From Prorocentrum cordatum (Eukaryota; Sar; Dinophyceae; Prorocentrales; Prorocentraceae): DNA of 27,500 nt. Where the stretch lies: NCBI GenBank assembly GCA_963575745.1, contig CAUYUJ010006478.1:20001-47500 (forward strand). Reading direction: 5' to 3'. A program made the position numbers and the translations under genes. This document shows, in pieces, positions 9,278-17,797 of this stretch (the stretch's first letter is position 1; each line of letters opens with the position of its first letter). Below the pieces are notes generated by a model. It worked only from the letters and a program-made list of their open reading frames with translations, had not been told where the DNA came from and made no database searches.

Positions 9278-9935
9278 GTAAGAGTCACCTGGACACCGCC
9301 AACCAGGAGAAACAGCAACTCGGTGTTGCAATGCCTTTGAAGATTCCGGCTCATCTTCGAAGTCGGGCCGAGCCCACGTGGCCCGCTTGCGGGCCCAGGA
9401 GTGACGAGCCAACAACACACACCCATACCCATAGGGCGGGTCGGAGAGGGCTATGGGTGCGTGTTGTCGGATGGGGGCCCCCGCTCGAACGGGAGCGTTC
9501 CCCAGGGTCCGACAACCCGCACCCATACCCATAGCCAGTCCTCCTCCCAACGACCCCCCTTTGGGTATGGGCGTGTGTTGTTCGTTCGTCAAGGAGGGGC
9601 CAACTTGGAGCGCCAATCGGTTCCGAGAGGATGGCTTGGACGCCGTCGCGGAGCCGCGCCGGGGGGCCCACGTGGACCTCCAAGAACGGGGTGGGGCGCA
9701 GCCCGGGCGGCGGGCTGGCAGAGCCTCCCGGAGGGACAGTCTGCACGAACGAAACGGGTACGGAAAGACGGGGTACAATGCCCAACAGCAGTTCCTGTTC
9801 ATTTTGAACAGGACTCGCTGTCCACGCCGCCGCGGCCTGTATCAATTCGAAACAGAAGGCCGCCTCCACTGCAAAGCCGTCGAGACCCAAGAAGCCCAGG
9901 GCACCCTGGAGGCAAGCAGGGTGTTTCTTGGCCTA
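9278..9935 (+). CDS. Possible host exons flanking fold-back element F5 (uncertain)
   Basis: A frame ending ...HVARLRAQ at 9398 and a frame starting EGPTWSANRFREDGLDAV at 9594 join in phase 0 if 9399-9593 is removed as an intron. The second part continues to about 9935 with GYNAQQQFLFILNRT and CKAVETQEAQGTLEASR, stopping at F1 copy b. No known domain. A competing minus-strand frame exists before 9400, so coding on this strand is only a working reading. Confidence 0.3.
9399..9593. mobile_element. F5 fold-back element, possible GA-AG intron
   Basis: Outer arms of about 40 bp (9403-9442 and 9551-9590) are inverted repeats sharing AACAACACAC, CCCATACCCA and GGGTCG. An inner pair (CTATGGGTGCGTGTTGTCGG at 9451 and a matching arm ending at 9534) forms a second stem, so the motif CCCATACCCATAG occurs four times in alternating orientation. 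The edges read CCCAG|GAGTG and TCAAG|GAGGG, a 5-bp AGGAG direct repeat, the arrangement inferred for other introns in this window. Confidence 0.6.
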
Positions 9936-10141
9936 AGTCGGGCGTGCCCCCGTACAGGGGATTTTCGACGAAAGCTAAAACAACCCGAAGTACCCCAAAC
10001 TGGTAACAAAAATGCTCAACAAGTAGTCCCCAGACTTTTTTTTTGGTTGTTGTTGTTGTTGTTGCTGCTGCTGCTGCTGCTATTTTTGGTGTATTTTGCA
10101 TTTTTCGTCGAAGATCCCCCTGTAATGGGACAGGCCCGACT
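9936..10141. mobile_element. F1 TIR element, copy b
   Basis: The left end AGTCGGGCGTGCCCC with CGTACAGGGGATTTTCGACG pairs with CGTCGAAGATCCCCCTGTA and CAGGCCCGACT on the right. About 206 bp. The core contains AGTCCCCAGAC, the reverse complement of a block shared by copies c, d and f, and a (GTT)n(GCT)n microsatellite at 10045-10080. The flanks share GCAGGG (9917 and 10153). Confidence 0.8.
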
Positions 10142-10208
10142 CAATTCTTGGCAGGGGTCTCCACTGTGAAGTGAGCTCTCGAGGTGGAGTCTGGCACGCC
10201 CCCTCGGC

Positions 10209-10255
10209 CACCAGAGCCGCCGAGCGCGTCTGCCCAGAGCCGCCGAGCGCGTCTG
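10209..10255. repeat. Tandem 23-bp duplication
   Basis: AGAGCCGCCGAGCGCGTCTG occurs twice head to tail. It adds GC-rich sequence between F1 copies b and c and has no evident function. Confidence 0.75.
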
Positions 10256-10314
10256 CCGGCGGCAGGGCAAATGGGGAGGAAGGGGGAACAGGAGAGCACT
10301 GATGATGAGGTTAA

Positions 10315-10410
10315 GTCGGGCCTGTCCCTCTACAGGAGGGATCTGCAAAAGTAGTAAAAAAATAGTCTGGGGACCATTTTTGGAGTATTTTTTGACCACT
10401 TTGGGGTGGG
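10315..10410. mobile_element. F1 TIR element, copy c, left part only
   Basis: It starts GTCGGGCCTGTCCCTCTACAG and runs into the family core (AATAGTCTGGGGACCATTTT, GGAGTATTTTTTGACC), but the right inverted end is missing. Upstream CAAATGGGGAGGA...GAGCACTGA (10268-10302) is repeated at 10424-10457, so a tandem duplication or deletion removed the right half. Confidence 0.7.
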
Positions 10411-10489
10411 AAATGGGAGGAGGCAAATGGGGAGGAGGGGGAACAGGAGAGCACTGAGCATAAGGCAAGCCGTAAGGATGCGAATGCTA

Positions 10490-10669
10490 AATCGGGCCTG
10501 TCCCCTTACAGGGGGATTGTCGACGAAAAATAAGAAATATCCCAAACATAGACAAACAATAGTCAATCCATAGTCTGGGGACATTTTTTTAGTATTTTTT
10601 TTAAATATTTTTTGTTTTGTAAAATTAGTTTTCGTCGAAGATCCCCCTGTAGGGGGACACGCCCGACTT
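10490..10669. mobile_element. F1 TIR element, copy d
   Basis: A complete copy of about 180 bp. The left end ATCGGGCCTGTCC, then TTACAGGGGGATTGTCGACG, pairs with TTCGTCGAAGATCCCCCTGT and GCCCGACTT. A 31-bp direct repeat beginning ATAAGGCAAGCCG and ending GAATGCTAA lies directly on its left (10460-10490) and 4 bp beyond its right end (10674-10704). This is too long for a normal target-site duplication and suggests local tandem duplication. Confidence 0.8.
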
Positions 10670-10959
10670 GATGATAAGGCAAGCCGTAAGGATGCGAATG
10701 CTAATGGCCGCACGACTGATCAGTGTAGAAGCTATCAGACATACCAAGAAGAAGGAGGATGAAGAGGAAGATGATGGGGGATCAGCAACATGATGAAGGG
10801 CGAATGGGAGAGGGGGTGTGAGCAGGAAGAGTAGTGCCAGGACGATGAGTGAGGGAGATGAAGGGCAGGGAGGGCATGAGCTTCGGATGGCTGGATGGCC
10901 ACGTTATTCTACATTGCTCTTTGAACGTGAGGATAACATATATGTTTCTAAATGACACA

Positions 10960-11024
10960 GGAGGAGGAGGAGGAGGAGGAGGAGGAGGAGGAGGAGGAGG
11001 AGGAGGAGGAGGAGGAGGAGGAGG
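10960..11024. repeat. GGA trinucleotide tract
   Basis: A pure (GGA)n run of about 65 bp. The poly-Gly and poly-Leu frames over it are artefacts. Confidence 0.95.
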
Positions 11025-11059
11025 ATATGCGGGAGGGGGGAGGAGAACGAGGAGGAGAA

Positions 11060-11738
11060 GAAGGGAGGCTGGGAGAAGGATGAGGAGGAAGTGCGTGAGC
11101 CTTGAATTTCGAACATTGTCAGCGAACGTCAGCGGGCCTGCAGCGCAGAAGTCACAGGGGGGCCCCAGGGGGGAGCTAGAGCGCTCGACTCCCAATCAGT
11201 GAGCCCTCGGGGGGTATGGCCCGTCCTGCGGCTGATGGGCAGCCTTGTTGTTTCGGGACTGTCTTGCGGTTATTTTGGGGATGTCTTGGTTGCCAGCTGG
11301 GAGACTTCGGGGCCATCTCGGGGAAGTCTTTGGCAGGTTTTTGGTCTTTTGGAGGCCTCTTGCTCCCTCTCGGAGGTCTCTACCAATCGTGGAGACATGT
11401 GAAACCGATGTGTCGGAGGTGATTCAGCACCAACAAGTATCACTTGGGGATCCCTGGATTCTGGACCCCTCTGCGGAGCCTTACTTGGAGACTCCTGCAA
11501 CTTCCTGAGGTCGTCTGGGCGCCGCCGGAGGGTTTCCTGGAGCCATGCCCAGGGTTGGCCATCCTGCTTGGAGCGGTCAGCGCTTTGCTAACGCTTGAGA
11601 GGGATGTAAGGTGTTACCAATCCACCAGCATTTGCATGGCAAGTCCTGGTAATGCTGTGCTATGTATTGTGTATCTTCTGCAACCGATTGCTATGCCATG
11701 TAATCACTTGTGGTCTTACGGGCCGTTGCATTACTGAT
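11060..11738. other. Stretch without a recognisable gene
   Basis: A T/G-rich plus strand around 11215-11400 is open in several frames on both strands, but gives no family resemblance and no SL-like leader. Two isolated words near the following array, GCTAACGC at about 11588 and CACTTGTGG at 11705, may lie near the left end of the large element described next. Confidence 0.4.
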
Positions 11739-11739
11739 G

Positions 11740-11947
11740 CTAGGTTCGCTAAGGGTTATCACAAACCCTTACGGCTTGTGCTATGGCCTTGCTATGCGTT
11801 TAGCTATCCAGGGGCGGCCCGTTGTAACGGTTTAGCAGAGTCTTAGCTAAGTTGCTTAAGTACTTAGCTAAGCAGCTTAGCTAATCAGGGTAACCCTTTA
11901 GCAAAGGGGTTTACCAAGGATTTAGCAAGCCTGCTAAGTGTTTAGCC
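11740..11947. repeat. Left TTAGC/GCTAA motif array
   Basis: About nine words of the type TTAGCNA or its complement fall within 208 bp, including CTTAGCTAAG-like palindromes at 11842, 11863 and 11876 and CGGTTTAGCAGAG at 11829. GGGTAACCC and GTAACGG accompany them. The same vocabulary is found at 22990-23150. Confidence 0.75.
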
Positions 11948-12009
11948 CAGCAGAAGCCCTACCAGAAGTATCCCTCCTCCTCCTCCTCACATCCCCCTTC
12001 TCCGAACCA

Positions 12010-12031
12010 GCGTAGCCCATTTGGGCTGCAG
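12010..12031 (+). promoter_or_regulatory. Degenerate spliced-leader-like sequence before gene 1
   Basis: CGTAGCC-CATTT-GGGCT-GCAG resembles the dinoflagellate SL (CCGTAGCC, then ATTTT, then GGCTCAAG) with a few substitutions and small gaps. It lies 100 bp before the first downstream ATG (12131). It is the weakest of the four SL-like matches in this window, but sits in the same place relative to its gene. Confidence 0.5.
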
Positions 12032-12130
12032 GTGTGAACTGCATTTCAGAGTCCTGTTCACCTGCAGGCGCCAGTCGACTTCAGACGGCGAGCCCCCTTC
12101 AGACGGCGACCCCCCTGCAGGCACCTGTTG

Positions 12131-14703
12131 ATGGCGAGCCCCCTTCAGACGGCGTTGGACGCAGTTGCGCCCACTGTGGATGCAGCGTTCGCTGCGTACG
12201 AGAAGGACAAGGAGGTAGTCAAGACATGGGACAAGATTGTGGAAACCCTGTCGGAGCACAGTTCCTTGATCTGGCCTCAGCAAATCTTGCCTCGATTCGT
12301 AGGCGTCGAGCCCAACAACCGTGGTGGGATTGGAGTATGCTTCCAGAGCGCCTTGAACAGCGCCGCCAAGCACTGTGGCGCTGGCTGGAGCCTGGCTCGC
12401 GCCAACCAAGGGGCGTTCGCCGTCCAGGCGAAGCCTGGCACCGCGCGCACTGAGGAGCTGCTGGCCTTCAACAATCGCATTGCTTCGACGCAGGGGATGC
12501 CTGAGTTTGAGAGTATCTTCGCAGTATCGTTCGGAAGCAGCCACAACAATTGCTTCCTCCGCGGGGTAAGCGCAAGGATGGAGTGCGCCAACCAGAAGCT
12601 TGCCCCCCACTGGGAGGCTTGACCCTTCCGACCTTGGAGGCAAGCATCCCAGCCTCAGGAAGGCGCTTGAGCAAGGCCTGACCTGGACGATCGTTGCCGA
12701 GGAAGTCGTGGAGCGATGGCCTTCCTTAGTGCCGCTGGGGCAAAAGGCGCTGAATTGGCGAGGGGAGCAAGATCAGTCTGAGTTGGAGGGTCTGCTGACG
12801 ATGCACAGCAACTACGCCCTCGCCATCGGCGCGAAGAAATCCGAGCAGGATGCGTGGAGTTACGCTGAGAGCGAGGCTGTCAGCAACCATCCTTTCTGGA
12901 GCGGCTGGGCCGTAAGCCTGGCCAAGTTTGCCAAGATGACCACCACCGATCAGCTGACCGAGCTGAGAGACATGAGTAATGCGGTGGTGAAGGCCCCGAA
13001 GACCGCCACCGCGAACTTCGGTTACATCGGAGGCGCGTTCTACGAGAAGCTCGCGAGCCTCAAGTGGCCTGGGGTACTGCAGCTTCACCGTGTGCGCGGT
13101 GCGGCGTTCCTCTCGAATGCGCTCAGCCCTCTGGAGAAGGTTCGGCGATGGTTAACATGTGCACGCACTTGGATGCATCCACCACTCCCCCTCTAAGTCC
13201 TCGCCAGCGCAAGGCACGGGGGCGTGGTGGACTGCGTCCAGGGCTGCGCATTTTTGACCATCCAGATGGTCGACAACAAGTGCCCCTTGGTGAAGGAGTC
13301 CGACCTCAACAAACTCGTTGCCAAGGGGTCCCAAGCTGCTGTGCTCCAAGCCGAAGGCATGATGGATTTGGCGAGGGATATGCTGGCTGAGCATGATGTC
13401 CCAAGAGCCAAATGCATGGAGATGCTTGCGCTGCACGACACTGCCATCGTCAACCACATCCTGAGGAAGGGCAAGCATAGCAGGCAAGCCAAGGAGCACG
13501 AGCCGCTGGAGCACGCAGGCCAACCATTTGTTGACCAACTGTCCGCCTACGTCGGCACGCCCTTGGACAACCCTTGGCTTCCCAACAAGAGGATCCTCGG
13601 GAAGAGGCCGCGTCAGGTGGGGGGTCACCACCCCCGAAAGCCAGTTTAGACACCAATTCAAATCAACAAAAACAACCCCGATAACAGATATCATCAACAG
13701 AATCCGATCTCTTTCTTCCCCCACTTCTTTCTTTCGTCAGGTGGTTGCTACCAGGAGCAGCGACGACCTAGCAGAGCAGCAGGAGGAGGAGCCACAGTCC
13801 GCGGCCGCCAGCTTGACGACGCAGCCCATGGCGCAGCTGAAGGACGCTGCGTTCCAGATGCAGAGGCTCGGCTTTACCGAGGGCTGCATCGTGAAGAGGA
13901 GGGGCAGCGGCGCCAGCAAGGACAGCAATGACCAGTGTACCCACTACACGCTTGAGCAGCTCACCGCAGACGGCGCCACGCTGATGCCGACGGGCGTCTT
14001 TGAGAATGGCCAACCCTTGCAGCTGGACCTTGAGAAACTCAAAGCCGACTGGGCGGCCACCACTGCCAAGATCCAGTACGAGATCGATTCCAGCTTGCAC
14101 TCGCCCGAGGCATCCAGGGAGTGGATTGCCAGCCACACCAAGGGCTCCATCCTAGTGTGCCTGGCGCGCCAGTCGATACAGAACTCGTCATACGATAAGA
14201 TCAAGATCTATGCCAACCCCTTCTCGGTCAGGACTACAGAGGCAGTGAAAAAGGGCGACCTTGTCTTCGTGCCGACGACGACGAAGATCGAGGATCGTGA
14301 TGGAGATACGCCTTGCACTAAGGGGCTCGATCTCGGCAAGATGGTGGAGAGGCCCCCCATCGCGTTCAGCCTGCTATCCCACATCGTCCTCCCAGGTCCC
14401 AAGTCGACTGCAAAGGCAATCGTTCCGCCCTTCTGGGCCGTCGCCGAGCCTGTGGAGGGCCAGAAGGCAAACATGATCATTGAGAATGTAGGCGTGTGCG
14501 AGACCACTCAGCTATCAGTAGAAGGCCTGCTGCATTCTCACGGCTTCAATTTTTACTTGCCTGTCATGACAAACACTGTCGATCTAAAGGCCAATGCAGA
14601 GCTCCTTTGTTGCCCGTGGCAGCCTAAGAAGAGGCCACGGCAATGGTTGATCTTAGGACGGCGGAGGATGAGTACCAGGATGGAGTCGAGGAGATGCCAG
14701 TAG
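12131..14703 (+). CDS. Gene 1: large multi-domain protein of a multi-copy dinoflagellate family, function unknown
   Basis: Start: ATG at 12131, the first after the SL-like leader, preceded by short repeats of CTTCAGACGGCGAGCC. The protein has four parts. Part 1 (to about 12600) has FVGVEPNNRGGIGVCFQSAL and FGSSHNNCFLRG. Part 2 (12610-13150) is helical, with GLTWTIVAEEVVERWPSL. Part 3 (13214-13616) has LQAEGMMDLARDML and ends near NPWLPNKR. Part 4 (13741-14703) has MQRLGFTEGCIVKRRG, then VKKGDLVFVPTT and FYLPVMTNTVDLKANAELL. This order matches a recurrent dinoflagellate family I know from memory, with no known function. A 1-nt shift in the C-run at 12603-12608 is needed to pass from part 1 to part 2. 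One intron (13617-13740) and one tentative intron (13151-13213) are inferred. The last 20 codons may follow another frame. Confidence 0.65.
13151..13213 (+). other. Tentative 63-bp intron in gene 1
   Basis: Edges read GATG|GTTAAC and GCGCAAG|GCACG. Removing it bypasses the in-frame TAA at 13194 and joins the two parts in phase 2, giving a Trp at the junction. There is no extended direct repeat at the edges, so a nonsense change or another frame error is an alternative. Confidence 0.4.
13617..13740 (+). other. 124-bp intron in gene 1 between 10-bp direct repeats
   Basis: CGTCAG|GTGG stands at both edges (13611-13620 and 13735-13744), with GT at the start, a pyrimidine-rich tail (CTTTCTTCCCCCACTTCTTTC) and AG at the end. 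Removal joins codons in phase 0 (...RPRQ then VVATRSSDDL) and replaces a premature stop at 13647. A perfect direct repeat around the splice sites is the signature of an intron gained by insertion. Confidence 0.75.
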
Positions 14704-15780
14704 GGAGGGGGAGGGCAGTTGGTCACGTGTCGCTTATCTCGCCAGCTTTTCTTCTTTTCTCGCCAGCCTCGCCTGCGAACAGGCGCCCGTGGTTTGTCCC
14801 AGCAAGCTTTGAGAAGCTTGGATGTGTTTGGTCAAGCTAATGCTGCCGTGTGCGATGGGGCGAAGCGCACTCGCGTCAGCATGTCTCGATGCAGTGCCGC
14901 ATGTCGTTGCGATGCTCATCGAACCTCGGCCTGTGCTCTGAGCTGGCCAATTGATGATAAATCTTATGCAATGCGAGTGTCGCCAAGCCACTCCTCTTCC
15001 TCCTCCTCCTCCTCCTCCTTCTCCTCCTCCTTCTCCTCTTCCTCCTCCTCTTCCTCCTCTTCCTCGTCCTCCGCCTCTTCCTTCTCATCCGCCCCCTCCT
15101 TCCCCCTGGAGGCCCTCTGGAGGCCCCCTGCATGGAGGCCCCTCTGGAACCGTGGTCGAGGGAGGGGGTTCGAGCAGCCTCAACCGTCGTCCTTGAATTT
15201 GTTTCAGCCGATGTGGTAATACAGTGGCTCAGGACCGCGACAAAAACGTCGAAGAGAAGGAGCGGCGAGGAGGAGGAGCAGGAGGAGGAAGAGGAAGGAG
15301 CGTCGAGGAGGAGGAAGGAGATTGAGGAGCATGAGAGGGGGGAGCAGCAGGAGCAGGATCAGACGTAGGAGGAGGATGGGATGAGGAGGATGGGATGGGA
15401 TGAGGAGGAGGAGGAGGAGGACGAGGAAGAGAAAGAGAGGAGAGGCGGAGGAGGAGCACGAAGAGGAATAGGAGGAGGAGCAGCAGCAGCAGCAGCAACA
15501 GCCACAAGAGGCAGACCCCCCGCCCTCTGCCGCCGCCCGTCTTTACGTCGAGGGCTTCTACACAGCGAAGGCGCGCCGTGCTTGCGCCCGCGCGTGCCCT
15601 TCCTTCCCTCCCTGCCATTGATCGGTAACACTGCTGCTGTCGCCATCTCGCAGGTCGTCGTCTGCGTCGTCAGCGTCGTCATCATTAGCATGGGTTCGGT
15701 TGCGAGTCTAGTTGTGCTTGTGTCCAATCACAATCATCATTGCAGTCGCTTGCACCATCGCAAGCCACATCTCCATCTTC
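14704..15780. other. Spacer between genes 1 and 2 with mirrored TCC and GGA tracts
   Basis: No convincing gene. Positions 14991-15080 are (TCC)n-rich and 15265-15480 are (GGA)n-rich, followed by a short (CAG)n run at 15479-15500. On one strand the two tracts are complementary, so an imperfect long hairpin or triplex is possible. All frames here are repeat-driven. Confidence 0.7.
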
Positions 15781-15782
15781 AG

Positions 15783-15803
15783 CCGCAGCCGTTTTAGCTC
15801 GTG
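15783..15803 (+). promoter_or_regulatory. Degenerate spliced-leader-like sequence before gene 2
   Basis: CCGCAGCC-GTTTT-AGCTCGTG aligns without gaps to the 21-nt SL core at 16 positions. It lies 52 bp before the ATG of gene 2, and CCTCAAG follows shortly after. Confidence 0.6.
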
Positions 15804-15855
15804 CAACCTCAAGTTGCCTCGACATATACCGCCCCCTTGTGCCCGCGCCTCCAGT

Positions 15856-16614
15856 ATGCCAACTCTCGCTGAGATGACTGCTGCCAAGGCCAAGTCGGCG
15901 GCAATCGATGATGTCATCAGTGCGATCAAGAATCGTACGGCTATCGAGAGCACTCGCACCTTGACGATCACCGGCCCGATTCCTGGCAACGCCAGCTGGC
16001 GCGGGGCAGAGGTAGTCAACGTGGGAGGGGTTGAGTTCGTCGCTCTCTGCAAAGGCGACAAGGACTTCTTTCAGTGGCTTCATGGTTCCAGGGCGTATTC
16101 GGTGGTGGCCTCGAAGGTGATCAGCGAACTCCTGGACCTCCAGAAGGCGGCGTCGAAAGACGCACTTGGTCATGATGAGTCTCACGTTTCCGCCGCAGAG
16201 CTGACGGCGTACCGCCAGAACATTCAGAAGAAGGCCCTCAGGGCCCTTGCTGAAGGGCAGCAAGGGGTCAACCCGTTGGTGGACGTGGAGATGCCTGCGT
16301 TCCGCGTGTATGACTTCGAGGTCGATGCCGTCAAAACGAGCATGCCCCTGAATGTGACTCCTTCGAGGCTACTTGTGCAGCCGACGCCAGAAGTGCTCGA
16401 GTGGGTGTTCATGAAAGCCATCGCCACCGAGAAACCTGACACTCGTGCATGCCTGCGCCCTGTCGTTACCGATGGCAACTCCGAGGAGGCACTGAGGTCC
16501 CTCGCAGACGGTCCATCTCGTGTCAGCTCAGGGAGCCGTCCTTCTAGTGGCAGCTCAGGGAGTGCGGGCCCGAGCGCAGGCTCGGCGAATTTGGCAAAGC
16601 GCAGGCGCAAGTAG
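15856..16614 (+). CDS. Gene 2: 252-residue protein with basic tail, function unknown
   Basis: Start: ATG at 15856, 52 bp after an SL-like sequence. The product begins MPTLAEMTAAKAKSAAIDDV, helical and Ala/Lys-rich. A compact middle follows (VNVGGVEFVALCKGDKDFFQ, then SVVASKVISELLDL), then ALRALAEGQQGVNPLVDVEM. The tail is Ser/Gly-rich low complexity and ends KRRRK, a possible nuclear-localisation or nucleic-acid-binding signal. I do not recognise a domain. The middle stretch could be a small DNA- or protein-binding fold, but that is a guess. It is uninterrupted and has the same orientation and leader arrangement as its neighbours. Confidence 0.65.
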   Translation: MPTLAEMTAAKAKSAAIDDVISAIKNRTAIESTRTLTITGPIPGNASWRGAEVVNVGGVEFVALCKGDKDFFQWLHGSRAYSVVASKVISELLDLQKAASKDALGHDESHVSAAELTAYRQNIQKKALRALAEGQQGVNPLVDVEMPAFRVYDFEVDAVKTSMPLNVTPSRLLVQPTPEVLEWVFMKAIATEKPDTRACLRPVVTDGNSEEALRSLADGPSRVSSGSRPSSGSSGSAGPSAGSANLAKRRRK

Positions 16615-17413
16615 CTTTAGATCGCAACTGACCTGTGTTTAGGTCGCGACGCTATGCATTGGCTTCTTCGCTGTAGGCCACCACAGCGATCTCTTGCAAG
16701 TGCACGGGGGGTGTGCGCTGCGACGCATTGCCATTGCACCTAGATATGCGCCCTGCGCTTAGCCAGCAAAGACAAAACATAATCATGATCATCGCATCCA
16801 CATCCATCAGCATCGCAGCCTTCGTCTGACTACCAACTTCTGCGTCACAGTCCATAGCAGAGCGGGCATGGAGACCAGGAGGAGAAGGAGGAGGAGGATG
16901 AGGAAGATAGGGAAGAGAAGGAGGAAGATGAATATGAGTAGGAATAGATCATGTGGAGGAGAAGGAGGAGGAGTAGGATGAGGAGGATGAGAAAGATAGA
17001 AGGTAAGAGGAGAAGGAGGAGGAGGAAGATGAGGAGGAACAGCACGCGCGTTTTTCAAGTGAGGTTGAAAAAAAACAAATGGAGGACAAGAGGAAGGATA
17101 GGGAAGAGGATGCGGATAGCTTGAATAAGGGTCCTTGCTAGCGTCAGCGAGGTTGCAGGAAATCGGTGAGAAAGTATGGACGGTGGGAGGTCAGGAGAGT
17201 AGTGGAGCTGAGCTTTTTTTGAGATCGTAGACAATCGGCAAAGCAGTGCGTACTCGAGAGCACAGGCGTAGCCCTGAATCCTGAGCCCCCAGGTCTGAGA
17301 TCTTTGGTCTGTCGGCGCTGCATGTGTGCCTCCATCAGTATCTCACGAGCTCTCCATCTGGCCTCCTTGACCTCATTTCGGCTTGGAACCGCAGCGGGAA
17401 GCGTCGGAGACGT
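16615..17413. other. Spacer between genes 2 and 3
   Basis: No gene recognised. It holds a degenerate GGA/GAA tract (16874-17038), one copy of the CACGCGCG-TTCAAG motif (17043-17088) and ordinary sequence to 17413. The Leu/Ser-rich minus-strand frames over the tract are artefacts. Confidence 0.6.
17043..17088 (+). promoter_or_regulatory. Spacer motif CACGCGCG-TTTTTCAAG, copy 1
   Basis: CACGCGCGTTTTTCAAGTG, then AGGTTGAAAAAAAAC and AAATGGAGGAC. TTTTTCAA and TTGAAAAA form a stem around GTGAGG. The motif follows a purine tract, as do copies 2 and 3. It may be a 3'-end or processing signal between genes, but the function is unknown. Confidence 0.6.
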
Positions 17414-17577
17414 TTCGAAGAGAATTTGCAATTTTGAAAATTTCCTTCGAAGACCTCCGGAGAGAATTTGCAATTCTGAAAATTCCGTTTGATTCGGATC
17501 GAAGAGAATTTTCAGAATTGAAAATTCTCTCCGGAGGTCCTCGAAGGAAATTTTCAAAATTGAAAATTCTCTTCGAA
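17414..17577. repeat. Long near-perfect hairpin (72-bp arms)
   Basis: Arms 17414-17485 and 17506-17577 are reverse complements with three mismatches, around a 20-nt loop. Each arm holds two related sub-repeats (AGAGAATTTGCAATTTTGAA and AGAGAATTTGCAATTCTGAA). It is AT-rich in a GC-rich region and ends about 126 bp before the SL-like leader of gene 3. A transcript would form a long double-stranded RNA. It could be a small fold-back element or a small-RNA source. Confidence 0.85.
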
Positions 17578-17702
17578 TGGTGATTTTCAGTCTCAGTTCA
17601 GTTTCGGCTGCCCTGTGCAGCGCGTGCCGTCCAAGTTGATGTGCTACTCTATGCTGGCAAGGGCCGAGTTGGAGAGATTTCTACTCTTGTCAGCCACTTC
17701 TC

Positions 17703-17725
17703 TCCGTAGCCAGCTTTGGTTCAAG
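17703..17725 (+). promoter_or_regulatory. Degenerate spliced-leader sequence before gene 3 (best match)
   Basis: T-CCGTAGCCA-GCTTTGG-TTCAAG matches the dinoflagellate SL at 19 of 21 core positions with one inserted base, including the full CCGTAGCC start and TCAAG end. The first ATG after it is at 17798. Confidence 0.75.
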
Positions 17726-17797
17726 CCTTTGTTTTGCGACGTTGTCAAAGGAGATCTCCTCGCGCGCTGCAGTCCTTTACGCTTCCACCTGCAAGAG

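Noticed and set aside
10782-11202. Poly-Gly or poly-Leu protein near 10960-11024
   Set aside because: Translation of a pure GGA run, with no coding-like sequence on either side.
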